From the NCBI GenBank assembly GCA_013399695.1, contig VXAU01004004.1:66242-130241 (forward strand): a DNA stretch of 64,000 bases, written 5' to 3'. Below are positions 46,616 to 57,541 of the stretch, one piece after another; position 1 is the first letter of the stretch, and every line of letters starts with the position of its first letter. The position numbers and the translations under genes were made by a program. The notes beneath the pieces were generated by a model. It made no database searches. It saw only the letters and a program-made list of their open reading frames with translations, and was not told the DNA's origin. The DNA comes from Formicarius rufipectus. Its lineage: Eukaryota; Chordata; Aves; Passeriformes; Formicariidae.

Positions 46616-46838
46616 TAGATAAGAACTGTGTGAATTCAGCCGTTTTATAAAACACATCTGAGTTGATATTTAGCCATGGCTGTGTGTTGTTAGATAGTTT
46701 TGATGAAGGGTGTTAGTTTTAGAAATGTGCACAACTGTGTGTGAAGAGAGTTCTTTGTATTTTTGAGATCTCTGCACGGTGGAACATAAAGATGCAAGAA
46801 TGGAAACACAGAGGGAGGAGTGTTGGAACACACACCTT
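46616..46838. other. Spacer between the direct repeats
   Basis: AT-rich, 223 bp, no recognised feature, and not shared with sequence outside the pair. Confidence 0.5.
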
Positions 46839-47010
46839 GCAGGTTCTCAGAGTGAGGGGGCAGGAGCAGCTTCCCAAGACAGAGGGTTCAATGGTAACAA
46901 CGGATCTGCAAAGTGACCTCGGCCAACAGTGACCTGAGAGGACAACCTGCTGATATTCCACGGAATGATCCAAGTGAAGCGTTCTATTCATAAAGTTAAA
47001 ATTAAGATAA
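46839..47010 (+). repeat. Direct repeat, copy 2 (about 170 bp)
   Basis: GCAGGTTCTCAGAGTGAGGG, TCGGCCAACAGTGACCTGAG, CAACCTGCTGATATTCCACG and TAAAGTTAAAATTAAGATAA match copy 1 at 46447-46615 with scattered substitutions and a few short indels. Confidence 0.85.
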
Positions 47011-47952
47011 ACACTGTTTCACCCCAAATCCAGGCAGACGGGAATGATTTCAGAGTCCTCTTTCAAAGCCAGGCACTGGGGGTTACAAGGCTGACACCCA
47101 CCCCTTTCCTGCTTAAGTGAAGCCTCTGATTTGTTTATATTATTTAAATTTGAGCCCAATGTAAAAGTTATATAAGCACACCTTTCAGCTCTACTGAATC
47201 TTCACCTGGAGGTTTTTATCAGTTTAAAAACTGTCAAAACTTACTTTCAGTACCCAGAACAGATAAAGTTACCTTGGAATCGTGCTGATAAAAAAATATA
47301 TTCTTCCCAGAATGAAAATTACCAATTAAATTCTCTGTGTTTCTGCTTTAAATGTTGGGCCACGTGCTGAGGTTTTGAGCTCCCCACGTTCCTCAGCGAG
47401 AGGTTTCACATGGGGGAGACCAGGATTTGTTGTCAGAGCTGGGCAGGAGGGACCCAGAGCAAAGCAGGCACCTGCAGGCTGAGCTGCTGCCAAGTCCCTC
47501 CCAAAAACCCTCAGCAGGACAATTCCACAGCCCAAAGCAGCACCCGAGACTGGGAGGTTTATGATTAGACCCCATAACTTCCCCCTGTCCTACAAACATG
47601 TCACGCTCTGGCCGCTTCAGAACAGGTTTTTACTGCTCACCTGAGCTGAACTCAGACTCCCCAAACCCACAAGCTCCCAAATTCCTTCCCTCAGCCCCTG
47701 TTTGCTGCTCGTTTCTGCAGAAATCAGAGCCTGGAGGATCAATCTGACATTGCTTAATGCATCAATTAGGGCCAGAGATCATAATGAGCAACAACATATG
47801 GCATCCCATCCCAGTCCCTGCAAAGCTCAGCTTAGCAAAGCTCAGCTTCTTCACCCTCTCAGGGCACTTTGGGAACTCAGCAGAGGTCTGGAAAATCAGC
47901 TGGCTCCATATGGATGTACCTCCAAGAAGAAAACGTGCTAACAATGATTCTC
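47011..47952. other. Anonymous non-coding DNA
   Basis: No recognised gene. A 15-bp duplication, AGCAAAGCTCAGCTT-like, lies at 47820-47850. Confidence 0.4.
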
Positions 47953-48071
47953 AGTGTCCAAGGCCAGGTTGGAGCATCCCGAGGCACAGGAAGGTGTCCC
48001 TGCCCATGGCAGGGCTGGAACTGGGTGGCCTTTGAGGTCCTTCCCAACCCAAACCACTCCACAATTCCATG
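47953..48071 (+). mobile_element. CR1 LINE 3' end
   Basis: AGTGTCCAAGGCCAGGTTGG, AGGTGTCCCTGCCCATGGCA, GGCCTTTGAGGTCCTTCCCA and ACCCAAACCACTCCACAATT: a typical sense CR1 terminus. Confidence 0.92.
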
Positions 48072-50589
48072 AAGAGTTTAAATCCTTGTCTTCCAGGTTT
48101 TCACAGAGCTGAGACCACCAGTGGGAGCAAAACACACCTCCCCCAGCTGCACCTTCTTGGCTCAGTTCACCAGCCCCCTCTGCCAGACATTGAAAAAAAT
48201 CCATGGATTTGGACTTTATGAAAAAAATTAATCCCAAAGACCCACTTTTCCAGCAGGAATATCAATCTTTTATAGTCACCCTTTTGCTGGGAAGATTCCA
48301 GACTGATTTATACGTCTCTTAAAGAAAACACTGAAACCACCACCTTATGTAATATAAAATACCACCTTTGTCTCCAAGGGAACATCCCATTTTAATCCAA
48401 AGCTCCAGGAATGGCCTGAAAATTCAAGTTCCCACAAAACCCCACTGCGGACTGAGCCTGAAAGATAAAGCAAGCTCTGCCAATTCCTTAAAAACGAGTT
48501 TGTTATGCCCCAGAGCATTCCCAGAAGGGAGGGAGGGAAATGACTCCTTTATTTCTCTGCCACGTTGGGCACATCAGAGCGACAGAGCACCTCGAGTGGT
48601 GTCCTCAAGCGTCACCACAGCCAGCTGTTGGAAGGGGGTGAACAAAGAGCCACCAAAACAGCCCAGCAACCCATCCCTGCCTGCAGCATTTCACATCCCA
48701 CCCTCTTTCCAGCCCTTTATGGTCCATTTGCAGGCTGACCCACTTAATAACGATAATGCCACGGTCCTAATTTGTATTTCATGATCATTTTGAAGAAGCA
48801 GAAGCCCAAGAACCTCCTGAAAGCTGCTGAGCACCTGCCCTGCTCGCTCACACCTCTGCCTTCCCACGGTTTCACAGGCAACTGAAGCAGAGCACACACA
48901 CCACCTGCTGCACGTCCGGGATTCCTGCACTTTTCCTGGGGCTGGGAGCACCGGGAGGTGACACCTTCCATGGGTTTTCCAGGAGGAACCCTCTGCTGAA
49001 AGCATTGGGAAGTTCTGAGCACGGAGCTTTTGGCCCCGAGGTGATGCCCCCTCTCATTCTGCTGTTTTGTGGGCTCCTACTAACACAAAATACAGGAATA
49101 TGAACACAGAAATAACAAAAAATAAACTTAATCCCCCTTGAAACAGCCTGAGGTGCTGCCCAGAAACACTGACCAGCAGGTTTGGGGTGCTTGCTTGTCC
49201 ATTTTTAAATTTTCCTTTGTTTTTATGTCAAGCCAATAGTCTGAGCTAAGAGTTACCCCATAAAATCATCCCCTGCCTCCACTTTATCTGACCTGCCCAG
49301 CATGGAACTGGAGCAGGGACACACTTGCTTATGATTTTGAGCTCAAGAAGGCCTTCAAATCCCTCCAAGGTCAAACAAATTTAAGCAGGTTGTGAAACAG
49401 GGTCCAGTTCCCTCGCTTTAAGTGGAAAACAGCACCAAGGAACGTGCTGTGGAGGTGCAGCACAGCTTCCCAAACACATGGAGCAGTGCAGGTGGAAGCC
49501 ACAGGACATTTTGGGGGGAGAAGTGCATTAAAATGCACCGATTTCAGGAGCTCAGAACTTCTCCAGCGGCAGAATGAGCGAGTGGTCCCCCCCTTGCCAC
49601 GGATCTCATCCCTCCCAGCCGCGCATCACGCTCTGGAATATCTCTGGTGGCCTCAGCTGAACTCGGGACTGGGGCTGGTTTGGGTATGGGGATGCTGCTC
49701 CTGGCCAACAGTTTCCTCTGCTTTGCATAAAATCCCGAATTTTGGCATTTCCTGCATCCCTGGGAGAGGTTTTTGGGAAAGGTGCCTGCAGTGATGGAAC
49801 AGGGATGCTTTGCTTCACATCCCTTGGGAGTGGCACGAGAGAAAGGGGCTTCAGGAGAAGGTTCAGGTGGGATATTGGCATTTTTTCCTCTATCTGAGGA
49901 GACTTAATCAGTGGAACAGACGATTTAGGGATCTGTTTTTTAAGAGGTGTTTTAAGAACAGGGCAGACAAACCTGTGCCAGGTGGGCAGAAAGTCTCAGC
50001 TGGAGGAAAGACCAAAAACCCACTGCTGGGTTTTTTTCAGGCACTTAATGCAGTAACTTGCACACTGCCACTATTTCAGGCAAAAAATTCAAGATGCCAA
50101 GGGAGTTTCCCTGCTGCAGAGAACCAAGTCAGTGGCACAAAGGGGATTACGACCTCAGGAAACTTTGGGAGTCCAGCCCCTCCAGTCCTTTGCAGCAGAC
50201 CTGTTGTATTATTTCTATACACACACACAAAGCACATACATGTGTTTTATATCTAAATGTGTATGTATATACAGAAATAGATATAAATAAAACATTTAGA
50301 GCCATCTGGCCCTGGCCCAGAGCCCCCTGGTGTGGCTGCACAGCTCCTGGACCACACCTGGTGGGAGGGCACCCCTCCTTCTTTCACCTCTCCCAGCTGT
50401 GCCCATTTCTCCCCCAAAGGGGCTCCCTGAGGTGACCTCAGGTGTTCTCCTCCACCCACCTGGGCAGGTGGCACCTGGAGGGGGGGCTGGAGGTCTCCCT
50501 AGAGCAGGGCAGGGACACATCCATCCAAATCCCACTCAGGAGCATAAAAAGGCTTCCACTTAATTCCCGAGGAATGGAGGAGTTTCCCT
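48072..50589. other. Anonymous non-coding DNA
   Basis: No recognised gene. Around 49838-49990 there are phrases that faintly recall a CR1 body (CAGGTGGGATATTGGCA) but too little to call. An ACACACAC microsatellite with TGTGTATGTATATA follows at 50220-50285. Confidence 0.4.
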
Positions 50590-50830
50590 CCTGGCCCTGC
50601 CAGTGCTTTCCGCTTCATCTACAAGTGAACCTTACATGATATTTTATACACTGTATTTTTATACAAGTTTTATCTCGCCTTCTTTTTAAGTTTTATTTAA
50701 TAGCCAACAGCTTGTCTCCCTAACAGCAGAGAGCAAAGTGACAGAAAACAAATTAGCTGCTAAATTTAAAACTGTGTTAACGTTGCCACGGCAACGGAAG
50801 CTCCACAATTACATAAAGCAAATAATACCC
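50590..50830. promoter_or_regulatory. Candidate conserved non-coding block containing an RFX X-box
   Basis: About 240 bp of AT-rich, complex, repeat-free sequence (GATATTTTATACACTG, TTTTAAGTTTTATTTAATAG, ACAAATTAGCTGCTAAATTT) surround the X-box palindrome at 50782-50795. The block is bounded by ordinary GC-richer DNA on both sides. The combination of even AT content and one CpG-containing high-information motif suggests an enhancer or a distal promoter. No open frame follows it. Confidence 0.35.
50782..50795. promoter_or_regulatory. X-box palindrome (RFX-type binding site)
   Basis: GTTGCCACGGCAAC is a perfect 6-bp inverted repeat (GTTGCC / GGCAAC) with a 2-base spacer. It fits the RFX consensus GTNRCC-N(0-3)-RGYAAC at every position. 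RFX proteins bind such sites as dimers in promoters and enhancers of ciliary and some neuronal genes. It retains a CpG in its centre. The identity of the motif is clear, but its use in vivo is inference. Confidence 0.6.
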
Positions 50831-51223
50831 ACTTGTGAGAGCAGGACCAAAGCTGACTCTGGAAGGAGCTGGGTTTAGAATAGAATCACAGCACAGAAAT
50901 AACAAACCAATAAGTTTTCAAACACTTCAGCAAAACAGGGGTATGACTGGTTATGCTTGGGCAAGCCAAGGAGTGCCAGGGTCTCCTCAGGGAACGAGCA
51001 GGAGAAGATGTGTTGGCCTCCTTCTCCTCCCTCCTGGCACTGCCCAGGAGAGCAAACACCACCTGGACCAAACCAAGGATGTCCTGGAGCCCAGACCTGC
51101 CAGCCACCCCCTCAGCACCAGGAGGAACTCTGTGTGTGTGACCTGTCCCCCTCCGTTTGGGTCCCATCCCAAGGGACAGTTTTGAGGCCAAGCAACTCCT
51201 GAAAGCTCTCAGGACAAGTCATC
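50831..51223. other. Anonymous non-coding DNA
   Basis: No recognised feature. Several overlapping frames are unsupported. Confidence 0.4.
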
Positions 51224-51352
51224 CATGGAGGTCGTGGGGTCTCCATCTCTGGAGGCATCCCAACCCCACCTGGACATGTTCCTGTTGTCACCTGCTCCAG
51301 GTGAGCCTGCCTGGGCAGGGGGTTGGAGCAGATGACCTCCAGAGGTCCCACC
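51224..51352 (+). mobile_element. CR1 LINE 3' fragment
   Basis: CATGGAGGTCGTGGGGTCTC, then CTCTGGAGGCATCCCAACCC, CTGGACATGTTCCTG, CAGGGGGTTGGAGCAGATGA and CCTCCAGAGGTCCCA match the sense CR1 segment just before the terminus (a different subfamily from the GGCCAGGTTGGAGCA copies). Confidence 0.85.
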
Positions 51353-52471
51353 AAGTGCTCCAGGACTCTGAGCCCTCTGTTTCTGCCCCTGCTGCTGTTG
51401 AGATGAACAACAGCCAGAAAATGCACTTTTCAGCTGCACAATGGATGGGACTGTCAAGCCACCAGCAGCTTCTAATTGGATTTCCCTCTTGCTGTTTTAA
51501 TTTGGGATGTCTGGCTGTCCCAGCGTGGCAGAGTAAGCCTGAGAGCTCCAGGAGTCACCAAACCACAGACACACACACCAAGTTGTCTTTGCTGCTCCTC
51601 CAGATGAGCAGCCACACTTGTCAGGGGCACCCAGGGATGCTTTTCTCTCCAAATGTGCCCACAAAGCTTTGGTGTTTCCTTGTCATGTGTCATAACCCTG
51701 CAGTGGGACTGCCCAGCCCGGGGGGTTTCAGGAGCCACCTGCTGCTTGCCTACTCCTTTTGAGGTATCACCACAAAGCATGAAGTCCTTCTCACTAAAAC
51801 AGGCACTGTGCTCAAGATGAACCTTCCTCTTCCCCCTCCCCTGCAGGTGCCCCCCAAAAAATGAACAATTTACAGCAAGTCACTCACTGAAAAACAGGCA
51901 AAGTAGATCTGCACCACCAGTGGATTCAAAATTAATTCCAAACTCAGGCCATCGTGATGGTTTTCCCTCCGTCAGAGAACGACGGGCCAAAATGATGGTT
52001 GAAAAAACTCAGTACAAGGAAAAGGTGTGTCATTCTAGAAGTAGATTTTTCTCTAAAACTCCAAGGAGAGACCATTGCAAGTATAGCAAAGAGCAAACAC
52101 CCAAATTCAATAGTGAAATTCCTTTTTTAATTTTGCAAATAATTGGCTCTTGGCACCCAATGGACAAAGCAGTAAAACCTCTTTCTTGCCTAGAAAATAA
52201 ACATACACAGCTCAGTTATTTTTAGCGGGGTTTTAACCATTACATAAAAGTTTCCCTTAAAAGCAAACAACCCAATTCTTCCAGAAATCATTCATTCTCT
52301 TCAGGGTCACTTGTGCCACCCTTCTGCTGAAGATACTCAGCTTTAGGAGGTGACAACCTCGTTAGAGCAGAACCTCAAACTGGATCAGAACTGAACCCCC
52401 ACCAAGGACACACCTCAGTACTCCTCTCTTCACATCTCTGAAATTCAGAGCTTTTCTTTTCAGCAGCTGAG
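51353..52471. other. Anonymous non-coding DNA
   Basis: No recognised feature. The 201-codon frame at 51157-51762 begins inside the CR1 remnant and is not gene-like. Confidence 0.4.
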
Positions 52472-52551
52472 CTGAAGGCTGAAGATGAGGTGGCAGAGCT
52501 GCAGTTATTCTACAGAATAAATGAAAGACCTGCTCATCTGATTAACCTTCA
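52472..52551 (+). CDS. Very weak candidate internal exon
   Basis: A polypyrimidine stretch CTTTTCTTTTCAG (near 52451-52463) is followed by an open frame reading A-E-L-K-A-E-D-E-V-A-E-L-Q and ending with CTTCAG before GTGCCA, a possible donor near 52551. The acidic, helical-looking peptide is somewhat protein-like. The donor is weak, the frame stays open past it, and no partner exon was found. Chance is the more likely explanation. Confidence 0.12.
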
Positions 52552-54165
52552 GGTGCCAACCACACTTGACCTCTTTCCTAGTCCCAGTCTTGCTCTTTGG
52601 GATCACTGGGGACCCTTTCACTGTGGGGAAGTTCTCCCTGGTCTCCTCAATCCCCTGTTTCTTGTCAGTGCTTCCTGAAAAGCCCCAACACAAGCAGGAA
52701 TTTCCCTCCAAAATGTCAACAAAGCCCATTTCCCACCCAACTCCTCACATTTGGCACTTGTTCCTTGGAAAAATCACCCCCTCCTTGGCTCAGGAGCACA
52801 ATTATAGACAGGCAAAGTCACCAACAATCAGAGCTTTCCTGCAGCCCCAGGAGGAAACAGAGGCATCTGTTTCTGGAGATGGAGTTTTCCATGAGGGCCA
52901 TCCCTCCTCTGTCCTCATCCACACTCCCACCCTGGGGGCACCCACCCCCTCCCTGCTCCATAAACTATGCAAAGTCTCCCTACCTTGACCTCCAAAGTCT
53001 CTTTTCCAGCCTCTTTCTCCCAGCCCCTGCGGTGCTGCAGAGCATTCCCCCCTTGGCACAGGTGGTGGAGCAGGGGAGGATGTCCCCAGGCACAGAGATC
53101 TGCACAGACCACCACATAAAAGGGGAATTTCTGAGATTTCACTGAAAAAAAAAAGGAGAGCCAGTCCTGGAGTTTGTGCTCCAGGAGCTCCAAGAGAGGC
53201 CAGCCCTGCTTTGTGTAAGGCAGCTGCTCTGCTGAGTGTCCCCCTGGGTCCAGCCAGCCCAGACTGCACTTAAAGTCCCATTAAACTCTCATGAGTTGCC
53301 TCTTTATGCAGTCAAACACCAGGAGAATAAACTCCCCAAAGCAGATGTTCCTGGCCCTGTTGGCACAGAGCATTCCCAGGGTGGCTCTTCCCCTTCCAGA
53401 GCCCCTTGGGGGATAAACCTCCTCTCCCTCCTTCCCTTCCAAGCGTTCCCACCAAAGCAGAGCAGATTCAGCCCTTCCTTCAGCGCCAACTGAGGACAAC
53501 ACCACTGTCCTCTTCAGCTACAGTTCATGGTCTTAACCTTCCTTTTCATTTTCCTTTCCCATTTTTGCTCCACTTTTCCCCTCCCCTTTTCCTTTTGGCC
53601 CAACCATTCCTGCCCTCACATCAAGTCCCAGACCAGGGCACAGCTGCTCCTGTGCCTCTGTTTTTGCCACTGTGGGCTCATCCCACCTAAAAAAGAAGTT
53701 AAAACTATGAATCCTTTCTTCCCCAACCACGAGATAACTTCTTTAAGACTTTGCTGTCTCTGTCTTTGCACTGATACAACCTGAAGTAGTAAATAAGTAA
53801 ATACACTTCCCTCCCCCACCCCCGCCACCTCTGGGACTTGATTCAAAAAGATCTTACAGGGAATTTTTAATGAGCTGAATCTGCAAGTTCCTCCAACACC
53901 AAATGAACCAAATTTGCAAGTTTGGGCACTTGAACACTGCAGTTTGTGCCTGTGAGCTGGACATGCAGCAGGACACGTGTCCTTGCTCATCCAGGGGTGA
54001 GAAATCACCCTTATGCCTGATCTTGCAAAGACAAGACATTCATTTAACCACTCAACTCATCCAAACCTTTAAAAACCCTATTATCAGACGTTTATTTTCA
54101 CACAGAGAAGAGGAACAGAAGAAGTCTCATATTTCTTTTTATTCTTATACTTCTCTGGATGGGCC
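52552..54165. other. Anonymous non-coding DNA
   Basis: No recognised gene or repeat apart from short homopolymers (A run near 53144-53153). Frames up to 182 codons on one strand are mirrored by long frames on the other and lack domains. Confidence 0.4.
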
Positions 54166-54250
54166 TCTGAACAACCTGGTCTGGTGGAAGGGGGAAGAAC
54201 AAGAGCCTCAAGGTCCCTCCCAACCCAAACCACCTTGTGTTTCTGTGATT
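54166..54250 (+). mobile_element. CR1 LINE terminal fragment
   Basis: CTGAACAACCTGGTCTGGTG and CTCAAGGTCCCTCCCAACCC, then AAACCACCTTGTGTTTCTGTGATT in pieces: the sense CR1 end with one octamer-like unit. Confidence 0.85.
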
Positions 54251-54873
54251 AAAAGGAGGATTAAGTTACAGTCTCTGACTAAATTCGTGCATCTGCTGGC
54301 ACTGAAAACACTCCTTTGCCTTTCTCCCAAACTGCTCCACTTTCTCATCTCGATCCCTTTGCTTCCTGATGTTCCATCCCTAGCCCTGTGCTGGAACGAC
54401 AACGTGCCCTGCAAACCCAAACCCACCACAATTCCCAAGTGCAAGGCTGGATTTCCTCAGGCTTTGCCCAAGGAATTCCTGGCTCCAAGCAGAGCAGGAC
54501 TCTCATCTCTGTGGGTCCCTTCAACTCTGAACAGCCTGTGAAAGAGGTCACTCTGCCAACCACTTTGGGGCCAGGAGGATGCATCACTAACGTACCCTCC
54601 TAAGAGACTTCTTTATTTTCACCCTTAGTGGCATCACAAAGGCCATCTATGAAAATGTATTAATTAAAATCATCTTCATTAACATGCAGCTTATTTTAAT
54701 GCACACCACCACTGTCTTGCTGCCTCTAAAGACTCTGGGGATTCAGAACAACTCTGAGAGTCTCACACCCAGCAGGACTCCGAGCCCCCAGTGCAGCCAA
54801 GTCCTGCCCACCTGAAAACCAAGTCATTTAGGAGCTAATGATGATATTTGTTAATTAAGGCCCGAATTGGGAT
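54251..54873. other. Anonymous non-coding DNA
   Basis: Nothing recognised. A short AT-rich patch lies at 54640-54710. Confidence 0.4.
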
Positions 54874-54970
54874 CATTCTGGATGGGGTTCTGAGCAACCC
54901 GATCCTGTTCTTTGCAGGGGGGTTGGACAAGATGGCCTTGAAAAGGTCCCTTCCAAACCATTCCATGATT
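54874..54970 (+). mobile_element. CR1 LINE terminal fragment
   Basis: GGGGTTCTGAGCAACCCGAT, GGGGGGTTGGACAAGATGGC and AAAAGGTCCCTTCCAAACCA, ending TTCCATGATT: the sense CR1 terminus. Confidence 0.85.
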
Positions 54971-55937
54971 AATAAAGAATTTATTTCACTCCTGCTCCTC
55001 CTAAACTTCCAGAAGCACAGACCCAAATAAATAAACATCCCAGCACCTGATAGCTGAAAGTGGAAAGGCCGTATTTTCACTCTATGCCATATTTATTCAC
55101 ACCCTTCAAAAGCCTGACATCCAGAATTATTGGGTTATTTTACTGTCTCATGAAAAATGTATTTAAAAAAATATATCTTGAACACAGCTTGCCCTGACAC
55201 CAAGTGGAGAGCTCCAACATACTTTAAATAATTTAAAGCCCAGGTCTTATGGAGCATCAGGAGACACACACACACACAAGGAAAATAAGACAGGTACCTC
55301 TGTGGGGTGTTAACCAGCTCCAGGGAGGTGTGAAATGAGGAGTTACATAATTAACCCATGGAAAAATAGATGAACCAGAGGCAAACAACCCATGAAAGTT
55401 AAAAACCAGATAAATGAAACAAGATATTTTGAGTTAATTAATCCACAGTGACAAAGTGGAAGAATAAAAGGACTTACAGATGTCAACTCACACCAGAGGG
55501 TCGTGAAACATCTTTTTAAAAGCATTTTCAGCTCTTTCAGAGGCCAATACTCACTTGGCAAACTCACTACTGCTTACAGGAAAATGAACTGGCCTTGCCA
55601 GAGAGCCTGGATACAGAGAACACAATTCCTCCTGAGCTTAAATACAAGTCAACTCTCTCAATTCATTCTCTGCCCCATCAGGATTTGCCTGCAGCCCAGG
55701 AAAGCCTGGATGGAAATGTTCCCCAACAGCATCCCGTGGGAAGGGCAGTGAGGGATTCCCTGCTCTGCCCTGGAGCTGAGGGAACCTGCTACAGCCATCC
55801 AGGGAGCTGCAGTTTTGGGGATAAAAAGGTCCTGCAAACATCAGGAGGTTCTTCCTGCACCCAGCTGAGACAACACACATCTTCTGACTCACCGGGAAGG
55901 CACCTCAAGCCTTTGTTAGGTCTCTATTTGTAATGTG
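54971..55937. other. Anonymous non-coding DNA
   Basis: Contains an ACACACACACACAC tract near 55264-55278. No gene recognised. Confidence 0.4.
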
Positions 55938-56079
55938 CTTTGTTTTGGTTTTGGGGTTTTTTTGTGGGGTTTTTTTGGTTTTCATTTTGTTTCTTTTTGT
56001 TGTTGTTGTTGTTTTTGTTTTGTTTGTTTGTTTTGGGGGTTTTTTTTGGGGGGAGGGGTTGTTTGTTTTTTGTTTTTTA
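55938..56079 (+). repeat. T/G-only low-complexity tract
   Basis: About 140 bp consisting almost only of T and G on the plus strand, mixing TTTTG, TTGTTGTTG, TTTG and runs of four to six G. It is a degenerate (TTTG)n and (TTG)n microsatellite with interspersed G runs. The strong strand asymmetry explains the hydrophobic F/W/G-rich frame at 55940-56122. Confidence 0.9.
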
Positions 56080-56517
56080 CTTACTAATTTTTAGGGTGGT
56101 TGCCACATCGCTGGTGGACTGAACTATCTCAGGTACCTCTGAACATCTGTAAGGACTCGTGACATTGCCAGCCCAGAATCTCAAAACAGGAGAAAACTTG
56201 GCCAAGGTGAAACAGCACGTAGGGAGAACAAGAAGGAAAGAGGAATTCCAGAAGCAATAAGAGGAGGAAAATAACATTTGAATATTGAAGTTCAACATGT
56301 TTATATCCCTTAATGAAGCAAAACAGAGCAGGGGAAGATATTCTGGCTTTAGGCCAAGTCTATAAAGATCTGAGTTCCCCCTGGATTCACCAAACTTGCC
56401 TGATCAATTAGCCTGCTGTGAGCTGGGGCAGCCCTCAGGGGGAGATGACCCCACTGCCATGTGGCAGCTGGCACATCTGGCAGAACTGCCCCTCCCTGCT
56501 TTGCCTGGCACGGTGTG
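56080..56517. other. Short anonymous spacer
   Basis: No recognised feature before the family B LTR. Confidence 0.4.
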
Positions 56518-57541
56518 TGTGGTGGTTTTCACCTGGTGTCCACCCAAACCTCCAGGTTCCCTCTTTCCCAGAGGGAAAGGAAAAGGAGAAAAGGCAAACA
56601 ACAGCTGAGAGATAATGGCAAAGCAAACTCAGAGTAGCCAAATACTTAAAGTTATTGCTAACAAGATAAGAACTAAAACTAAAAGTAATACAACTAAAAA
56701 GAAATAAATCAGTCCCCAGAACACCCCTCTCCTCCCACCCCTCCCTCCCCCCAGCAGTTCCAGGGAGCAGGGAATGGGGGTTTGCAGGTGGGTGTTGTTG
56801 CTGCCATTGCTCTTGTCCTGGGGGTCACTCCATGGGGGGCAGTCGGGTCTCTGCCCCCCGATGGGCTCCGTGGGCTGCAGGGGGACAACCTGCTCCCCCA
56901 CGGTCCTGCCCATGGGCTGCAGGGGGGCCACAGCTCTGAGTCCTTCCCCTGCTCCCCTGCGGTCCCTCCCACGGGGGACAGTCCTCAATAGACTCTCCAA
57001 GGTGAGTCCACCCCCCGGGCAACACTTCTGCTGGGGGGAAAACCTGCTCCAGGTGGGTCTCCTTCTCCAGGAGTCCTGGCTGCAAGTCTCTTCCAGGATC
57101 TCGCTCCATCCTGGGCCTCCCCCAGGGCAACAGCTCCTTCTGCATCCACCTGCTCCTCCAGGGGCTGCAGGGGGGTCTATGCACCCCAAAAGATCTCCAG
57201 GGGCTTCAGGGAGAGGGGAGGGGAATAGCTTTCAGTCCTTCACCCCCCACACTCCTGTGTGGGGTCCCTCCTTCTCCTCCTCCTGCTCCCACCTTGGTCT
57301 CTGTGTTGTTCTCCCATGGCTGGAATATCCAACTGCCCCACACTCCTAATTCTTAACTCTGTTCTCCCAGAGCTGGCACTGTGATTCTTAATTGGCTCAG
57401 CTCTGTCCACCAGCAGTAGGTCCCTCCTGGCCCTGGCTGTCCTTGGCTCCACAGGACAGGAGAAGCTTCTGGCAGCTTCCAACAGGAACCACCCTGGAAG
57501 TCCCCCCTGCTACTAAAATTCAGCTCCAGAAACCCATGACA
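56518..57541 (-). mobile_element. Full-length solo LTR, family B copy 2
   Basis: About 1,020 bp on the minus strand. On the plus strand it runs from TGTGGTGGTTTTCACC to CAGAAACCCATGACA, giving LTR ends TGTCATGGGTTT and AAACCACCACA. It shares its 5' half with 21482-21888 and its 3' part with 9485-9668. The flanks GGTG (before 56518, slightly ambiguous) and GGGTG (after 57541) may be a degraded target-site duplication of four or five bases. Frames of 186 and 191 codons span it on both strands, but the GC-rich repeated sequence explains them. No gag, pol or env relic was recognised next to it. Confidence 0.85.

Noticed and set aside
49838..49990. Possible old CR1 body fragment
   Set aside because: Only one or two short phrases resemble the consensus. 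Not enough to annotate.
55940..56122. Hydrophobic 60-codon frame resembling a membrane peptide
   Set aside because: It is a translation of the T/G low-complexity tract.
56629..57349. 186- and 191-codon frames on opposite strands
   Set aside because: Both lie inside the family B solo LTR. The sequence recurs at 21.5 kb with a 51-bp deletion and truncation, so it is non-coding repeat.
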